NCBI GenBank assembly: GCA_001910725.1
Contig: MJGA01000016.1
Span: forward strand, 372,001-436,000
Direction of reading: 5' to 3'
Source: Phanerodontia chrysosporium
Lineage: Eukaryota > Basidiomycota > Agaricomycetes > Polyporales > Phanerochaetaceae
Length of the DNA stretch: 64,000 bases
The translations under genes and the position numbers were made by a program. Position 1 is the first letter of the stretch, and each line of letters starts with the position of its first letter. The notes under the pieces were generated by a model. That model searched no databases, was not told the origin of the DNA, and saw only the letters and a list, made by a program, of their open reading frames with translations. Positions 57,343-64,000 of this stretch are shown piece after piece.

Positions 57343-59406
57343 ATGGCACGGTCCACCGACCTCCGCCGCGATTCTGACGACCTCAAGGAGACCAAGGAAG
57401 AGTGAGTTGTCTCCACCTACATGTGTCTCTACTCTATACCCACAGTCCTCCCAGGTTCGTTGCAGAAGACATTGCCCAGCTGAACGCGGCAGGCGAGATC
57501 TCTGAGCTAGCCGTCAAAGCCGAGGGCGAAGACAAGATTACCTGGTTTGTCTGGATTCTCGTCGCCTGCACTAGCATCTCTGGTCTTCTTTTCGGCAAGT
57601 CTGCTGCTACCCGCGTTTTCCCTTGCAAAATACTCATGCCCGCCGGCCGTGGCAGGTTATGACACGGGTGTAATCTCTGGTGCGCTGGTCACCATAGGCT
57701 CCGATCTCGGTCCTGCAGAGCTCTCGTCGGGACAGAAGGTGCCATCTCGCGCTTTGCTAGTTTTTCTCTACTTCCCCCTCATCTTGCCTCGTAGGAACTC
57801 ATCACGTCGGCGACAACGTTGGGTGCTCTCATTGGTGGCCTCGTCGCAGGCATGCTCTCGGATGTCGTCGGACGCAAGCCGGTGCTCGCCATCTCGGACG
57901 TGATCTTCATTGGCGGCGCTATAGGGCAGGCTGTTTGTCATGCCGTCTGGCCGATGGTGCGCTCGATTTCCCCGCATCCTCATTCCCCCGCTGTACTCAA
58001 TCGTTTCTGCAGATTGGCTGCCGCTTCCTCATTGGTATCGGTGTCGGCCTCGCGTCATGTATCGCGCCGTTATACATTCAGGAGCTCTCCCCGACGCGCC
58101 TGCGCGGCCGCATGGTCGTCCTCAACGTTGTGATGATCACGGGTGGACAGGTTGTCGCGTACGGCATTGGTGCTGCTTTCGAGAATATGAGTGGTGGATG
58201 GCGATGGATGGTCGGTCTCGGTGCGGTGCCTGCAGGGATCCAGTTTGTCATCCTGTTCTTCCTTCCGGAGTCGCGTGCGTGCTATTTCAGGTCTCTCTAC
58301 TCGTATGCTGACACCGAAGGTCCTCGTAGCCCGTGTGCTTATCCGAAAGGGCCAGACGGACGCGGCAAAGGCGGTCATGACCAAGGTCTACGCGCTGGCC
58401 ACGCCTCAACAGATTTCGCTCAAGGTCGCAGCGCTGCACTCTGCAGTCCGCAGGAGCGTCGAGATCGCCAACTCGACGACGTTCTTCCAGCGCGTCAGCA
58501 TGATCTTCCTGATACCCGTGAACCGCCGTGCCGTCAGTGAGTAGCCCACCCCATTGTTCCGCCTTTCACCGCCTGACTGCGTTTCGCACAGTCATCGGAT
58601 GCGGCATGCAGGCGTTCCAGCAGCTGTGCGGCTTCAATACGTTGATGTACTACAGCGCGACGCTCTTCAAGGAGATCGGCTTCAACCAGCCGACCGCCGT
58701 CGGCCTCATCGTGTCGGGCACGAACTTCGTCTTCACGCTCTTCGCGCTCAAGTACATTGACATAATCGGGCGACGCAAGATCATGCTCTGGTCCGCCCCG
58801 GGCATGGTCGTCGGCCTCACGCTCGCCAGCATCTCCTTCTACTGTACGTCATCTCTGTCCTCCCGTGTAACATACGCACAGCTGACACGCCCACTTTTAG
58901 ACCTGACGCGGCACACGGGCGGCGACCTCGTCGACGGCGCGCACTACTCGACGGCCTGGTCCGCGATCGTGCTCGTGTCGATGATCTTCTACGTCGCGTC
59001 GTACGCGACCGGGCTCGGGAACGTGCCGTGGCAGCAGGGCGAGCTCTTCGGGCTGGAGGTGCGCGGGATCGGCACCTCGCTCGCGACGTTCTGCAACTGG
59101 GCCGGGAACCTGCTCATCGGCTCGACGTACCTCTCGCTCATGGACCGCATCACGCCCGCGGGCGCGTTCGGCTTCTACGCCGGCCTCTGCCTCCTCGGCT
59201 GCGTCTTCGTCGCGTGCTGCTTCCCCGAGACCGCCGGCCTCAGCCTCGAGGAGGTCCAGATGGTCTTCCGCACCGGCTTCGGCGTCCGCGAGAGCGAGCG
59301 CCTCCGCCGCGAGAAGCGCGCCGTGCTACGCAAGGCCAGGAGGGCGACAGCGAGAAGGCGTGAGCAACACGACACTCTTGTTTATGCTTGGATTTATCTC
59401 TTGTAA
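57343..59406 (+). CDS. MFS sugar transporter, myo-inositol transporter type
   Basis: Exons 57343-57401, 57446-57594, 57656-57738, 57795-57956, 58013-58276, 58320-58536, 58592-58843 and 58901-59406 give 563 aa with twelve predicted helices. Sugar-porter motifs: GYDTGVISGALV in helix 1, LSDVVGRKPVL, IQELSPTRLRGR, PES after helix 6, CGMQAFQQLCGFNTLMYYSA in helix 7, IDIIGRRKIML, and PETAGLSLEEV after helix 12. The KELITSATTLGALIGGL segment is like Itr-type inositol transporters, so inositol/H+ symport is likely but not proven. Intron 2 (57595-57655) must use a GC donor (G|gcaagt) to keep GYDTG in frame. Intron 5 is less certain; the frame works with a GCGTGC donor at 58277. Confidence 0.9.
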
Positions 59407-59489
59407 TGATCATCTACGACGGAGACGGACTTGATACGACTGTAATTTGGTATATACCATATATAATGACGATATATAGTACTTGTTGT

Positions 59490-61306
59490 CTAAGCCTTTT
59501 TGGTCGCAGTGAAGAATGCCGCGTGGTAAATGTAACCAAGCATGCTCTGAGAGTTGTTCGTGTACGTTGTGTCGATTGTTCTTTCGTTCTGTGAACACGC
59601 GACGTCAGAGGTTCGGGTGTGTGTGATAATGTAAGGATGTCGGCATACCGAGATTTCGAACCCGATTTTGCGTGCGAGCTCCTTGAGCTCCTCTAGACTA
59701 AGCTCTATAGAAGTGTCACCAGACGTATTGTTTTCCCAATGCCATAAAAGGGGGCCTGCATACAGCGGTTTAATTTTGAGTCGCTAATGTCACAGACAAG
59801 ATAACCGTACCCATGTTAATCCAGACCCCACCGGGAGCAAGCTTGCGATGGATTATGCGAAGATAGTTCACGATATTCTTGGCCTGTAGAACGTAAGCAC
59901 TAGACCGAAAAAGGAATTGTTGACTTTGTCTTACCGTGTCTATGAAGAAGCATGTGAGGATCGCGTCCCAGAGACCCGCCTGCGGCTCGTCCTCGTCATA
60001 TTCGTCGGGCCCATATATCTCCTCAAAATCACCTGCAGAGAACAGGTTGTAAGTTTGACAGGAGAAGTTCAAATCCCAGCGCATACCGGCTACGAGGGAG
60101 AAATTGGAGTTTGAAGGCAGAGACGACGGCGCCACGTCAGGGAACGAAATCGGTCGCAGCAGGGCGCTCCTATCCGGGATGTTCGAGAAGGAGTGGACGT
60201 ACGGGTAGATCGTATGTTCGTTGACTTTTGTTGTCCTGCAAGAGTGTGATGTATCGCAAGGCGGAATCAGAGCGACTAGGACCTACCTGTTCAGGATGAA
60301 GAACGAAGCTAGCAGCATGTAATGTGAGAACTCGTTGCCCTGGCACGAGAACCCTAACGCATATTTGATGAAGGGAATAACTGTACACTGGCGGTATCCC
60401 ATACCTAGGTTCGCGACGTCCCATGCCAAGCGACAAAGGCCGGCACCAGGGACGAGGACGCGTAAGTTGCCCCTAACGGCTCATGAGTAGCTGCGCACGA
60501 TTGACGCGAGAGAGTCCTACCTCTCCTCAGCAGGCACATGGGCAAAGTGACCAAGGAGAGCCTGCTTCATAGGCTCGTAGCATAGATCGCGTTCTGCCTT
60601 ACCCTGCGAGCACGTCCGACGTCAGCCTCGGAGGGAAACGCCATATCAGGCGCTGCGTCCGCGTACCTCCTCGCTCCAGTCGCGCACGAACTGCTTGATC
60701 GTGCTGCGGAGCTTGTCCATGTCGTTTTCCGTCGGCCTATACCGGCGCGCGGCGCGGGACCTCTTCCGCCCGACGCGCCGTGCGAGTGCGAGTGCGCACC
60801 GTGGTCGTGCGTGTGCGCATGCGCCGGGTCATCTGCCAGACGGTAGTCAATGACGAGCCTGTACGGCGCGAGCCCTGCTGCATGCATGTGCCGTTACCAT
60901 GTGCATGTGTGTGCGTTGACCACGGGGCGTCGGTACCTTGCACTTGCTGTCCGCCCTCACCTCCGTCCTCCGCGTCCTCAGGCGCGAGGTCGTGCCCGAA
61001 AATCGCGGGGTCCGCGACGATCTGCTTGAGGAACAGCGCGTTGGCGATGATCGCCTCGTCAACCTCGTGCAGCTTTGACTTGTAGCCCAACGCCGTCAGG
61101 AGCTCCTGGTCGCCCTGCGGGAGCTTGTAGATATCCTTGCGCCGGCGGTTGTTCGCGGACAGCTGTGATGAGCGGATTCAGAAACGATTCGCGTGATTCG
61201 TCATCATTAGGCTTACAGAGTACGAGCCATACTGATTAAAGGTCGCAATGACATTCGCGAAATGTCTCTGCTCCTCCTCAATGTCGTCCTGCTCAAAGTG
61301 CCGCAT
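59490..61306 (-). CDS. CARNMT1: Carnosine N-methyltransferase-like (N2227 family)
   Basis: The family methylates histidine-containing substrates with SAM. Exons 61306-61217, 61162-60961, 60877-60667, 60603-60521, 60472-60405, 60353-60287, 60235-60087, 60032-59935, 59883-59811, 59755-59649 and 59588-59490 give about 415 aa. Signatures: [60 protein letters not shown], the SAM motif [50 protein letters not shown] and the C-terminal [17 protein letters not shown] His-rich insertion ([16 protein letters not shown]) occurs in exon 3. Directly after it one base is missing: frame is restored only by a +1 correction near 60740-60790, after which [12 protein letters not shown] reads normally. Confidence 0.88.
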
Positions 61307-61522
61307 GGTGGAACGTGACAGAAATACGACGCTGCCAGAAAAGGAAACTCAAGATTGGACGTCACCAAAACATCCGAGGCAAGTAGGGCCAACGAGTTCA
61401 TCCTACAACAACAACCAGACCCTACAATAAATTAATGACATGCATAGTAATGTACAGGGTTGTGATAGTTGACAGACAGCAGCATGCGGACGACAAAACG
61501 GCTACGTTACGGAAATCCAGGC

Positions 61523-63992
61523 TCAAGTGTCCCGCAAGTCAACAATTTCCAAGGCCAAGTCTTTGACTTGCACATGATTATTATCGCAATCCTGCGGAGA
61601 AAGCTTAATGGTAGTCCTTATGCGCGAGAGCGATGGGCTTACGGTGTATATAGGCACTTCCGGATGAGGATGGAAAGCTTCCTTCGCCTCACATGACAAT
61701 ATAACTTGCAAGCCACCTGGGTCGGTGAGACGGAATATACCAAATCTGAAGCGCCATGTGAGATCGCGAGCACGTAGGGTAAAAAGCTGACTCACGCGGG
61801 GTTTGAGTTCGGAGCGCATACAACTGCGAATGACTCTGGAAGCATTCGCTGGAAGCCGGAGTGTGTATGTAAGTCTACAGAAGACATAAAACCTATCGAC
61901 GTCGTCGTTGTTAGTCATTCCACGAACTTTATAGTGAGAGGTCGGCCTACATGACTGAGTTGGGTGTGTATGAATCTTTGAGATATTTCAGCAAGAGCCG
62001 CCAAGGATACATAGGAAGATGCTCACCCAGCCGAGTGTGATCAAGTGCCTTTCCTCCGTAAATTGAAGCACGAGCTCCTCCTCATCCATAGTGCACGTGT
62101 CGCTAGTCGAATGTTGTTTCGGGATTAGAAGCGTCGTGACAATGTATTTGCTGCCCTTGTCCTTGCCAAGCAGTAGCCCGCACGTCTCCTTATTCTTCGC
62201 GGTGTTAACACGCGCGATAGAGACGAAGCGCTGCAGGCATTCTCGAGGAAGTCGCACGGGCTTAAGCTCGTGCACATCGCCCTCGGTAGAGGCTCCGCGT
62301 ACAATGCGGGAGGCGCTGGGAGCTGGCGGTGGTGGTGGTGGCACCGCAGGTGGAACAGGCACGCGAGCTGGAGAAGGACCACGATGAGTATCGTACAATC
62401 GGCGGTGATCTGGGACTGGCATGCCCGGCGCGTACGGCGGAATGACAGCGTCCACGGGCGCCGAGCGGTTCGGGAGGAGGTTAGCATACAGTGCACCCCC
62501 GGGTTTCGTTTCCAGTAATAAGGCGGCTGAGTCGGGTGGGGGAGCCGTGGAGGGATGGGAAAACATAGAGCGCAAGGACGGAACGTAGCCTTGTTTGAGT
62601 TGATGCTGAGACATAAGGGTCGGATATGCTATCGGACCTGCGTCTTGGGGCGCAGGGGACGTTGTTGTCACGGGAGGCGGGTACAATATCCTGGCGAACA
62701 GGACGAAATCGTCAGGCGACACGAGACAACATCCGAATGAAAAGTAGATACCCTGGATTCATTTGCTTGGGCTTGGTTGGGGTCTGATACGACTGCCGCG
62801 AGTAATTCCACGATACACTCCTATCAATATCGTCCGGATACGGCGCCGCAGCTTCTGCTGACATCCTGGATGGCACGGCACCATACGTGTCAATATGGGA
62901 TCGGTGTTGTGAAGAGCTTGGAGGGCGCGACGGATGGGGCGAAGCCGACTGGGGATCTCGACGGGTCGGAGTCTCCGGCTCTTGCGACCGCCTGTGGTAT
63001 ACGTCGGTGTCTATTCTTGTATCTCCTAAGCCATGAGAGGCGGCAGCATGTTGTCGTCGAGCCTCCCGAGCTGCCAGTTCCGTTTCTTGCTGGCGGCGAA
63101 GGATGCCTTCTTGTTCTTGTCGTCTTCGCTCTTCTACTCGTCTCCGCGCCCTATCCTCGTCATCCGAATGCGGTCTCCTCGCCTCATCCTCAGCTCGCAG
63201 CCTCGCCATCCGCTCTTGCTGTGCAGCTTCCCTGGCGTCTGCAGCGCGTTGCGCCTCAATAGAGTCCCGTTGACGAGCCTCTTTCGCTCGTCTAGCCCAT
63301 TCCGTCTCTTCATGTATCCTTCTCTGCTGTTCGTTGTTGCGACGCCAGTCGTCTTCAATGCGTGCAGCTTCCAGAGCCTGTCGCGTGCGCTCTTCCTCCT
63401 GCGCACGCAGAAGTTCTTCTTTCTTGCGCCGAGCTGCTTCTTGAGCGATTGCGTTCGAGTCTAGCTGCGATGGTGCATCATCGCCGGGGTGACTTGCTCT
63501 CCACTTCTCGTAACGTTCAACGAGGAATGGTTTGAGCTTGCTGAGGCTATCCAAAATGTCCTGCCCATTCTGTGTACGACGAGATCGATCAGCGTGCTGC
63601 ACATCGACCTTTCACCGAGACAAATACACGTGCTGTGCACCGGCTACAGCGCCCTAAATTAAACAAAGCGGAAGACTGACCATGGCAAGGTTCGCCCGCT
63701 GGTCGGCATTCAGCAGAGTATAGTACTCGCTGTGTGTCGGCAGCTTCTCGAGCACAATGGTGGCAGCTCTGGCAAATTCCATGAAAGCTGCCTCGTAATC
63801 CGTAGCGTCGACATAGCTGTTGCCAACCTTGCGTGCCTTCTCGGCTGTTCGAAGCCAGTGCTTCAGAGGTTGCTTCGGATCCCAGACATTGTGCTGCGCT
63901 ATAGCCGCTAGCTCGGCAATCGTTCTGGGGCGGTTCCCGTTGGCGTAATTGGATGCAGCATGGGGTGTCGTCGGGTGTGCGGAACTGCTCAT
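61523..63992 (-). CDS. AMSH-like ubiquitin isopeptidase (JAMM/MPN+), STAMBP family
   Basis: AMSH-type enzymes cut K63-linked ubiquitin chains on endosomal cargo and work with ESCRT-0 (yeast-like relative: Schizosaccharomyces Sst2). Exons 63992-63681, 63569-62752, 62690-62027, 61975-61951, 61892-61796, 61745-61643 and 61591-61523 give 695 aa. The N-terminus is a MIT/USP8-dimerisation-like helical domain ([36 protein letters not shown]). A long Arg/Glu/Gln coiled region and a Pro-rich linker follow. The JAMM core is [21 protein letters not shown], with HxH, Ser and Asp zinc ligands, preceded by [14 protein letters not shown] with the catalytic Glu. The first exon is within eight bases of the window edge, so the 5' leader is missing. 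Confidence 0.92.
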
Positions 63993-64000
63993 AGTACAGT

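Overview
The window is nuclear DNA of a filamentous basidiomycete, most likely an Agaricomycete. The evidence is intron-dense genes (introns mostly 44-65 nt, GTRNGY donors, CTNAC branch points), GC-rich exons, and a gene set typical of the group: a Clp1 (clampless) homologue, NoxA, a GT69 mannosyltransferase, a CFEM protein, an ATG-intron-split ribosomal protein gene, and GH5 and GH28 secreted enzymes. All gene models here were built by hand from splice signals and reading-frame continuity; no database search was run.

0-16 kb, nuclear and housekeeping genes: NOP53, a WW-domain protein, a universal stress protein, a large FHA-domain protein with Ki-67-like repeats, clp1, an unrecognised conserved protein and COP9 signalosome subunit 1, then a UstYa-like (DUF3328) gene. 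16-28 kb, cell surface and a region with broken frames: GT69 mannosyltransferase, membrane SGNH-hydrolase-like protein, RPL31, CFEM GPI protein, a broken NmrA-like gene and a four-TM protein with a 4-nt exon. 28-45 kb: RPL34, PHO13-type phosphatase, PIG-F/GPI11, a transaldolase-like protein, a bZIP factor followed by about 3 kb without genes, a GNAT and NoxA. 45-64 kb: a divergent GH28/GH5 pair, a tRNA-Ala, a small membrane protein, CCC1/VIT1 metal transporter, ISY1, an inositol-type MFS transporter, carnosine N-methyltransferase and an AMSH-like deubiquitinase.

There is no operon, CRISPR array or recognisable transposon. The genes look like an ordinary euchromatic neighbourhood rather than a biosynthetic cluster. 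A loose theme is the cell envelope: GT69, SGNH protein, CFEM, PIG-F and GH5 all act on surface glycans or GPI anchoring, but they are scattered and need not be co-regulated.

The most interesting observations are the FHA/Ki-67-like architecture, at least three GC-AG introns supported by reading frame, a 4-nt microexon, ATG-only first coding exons, and a transaldolase-fold protein that appears to lack the Schiff-base lysine. Several genes show single-base frame breaks (FHA, UstYa-like, NmrA-like, four-TM, CARNMT), many at homopolymers. These may be assembly errors rather than biology, and should be checked before any of these genes is called a pseudogene.
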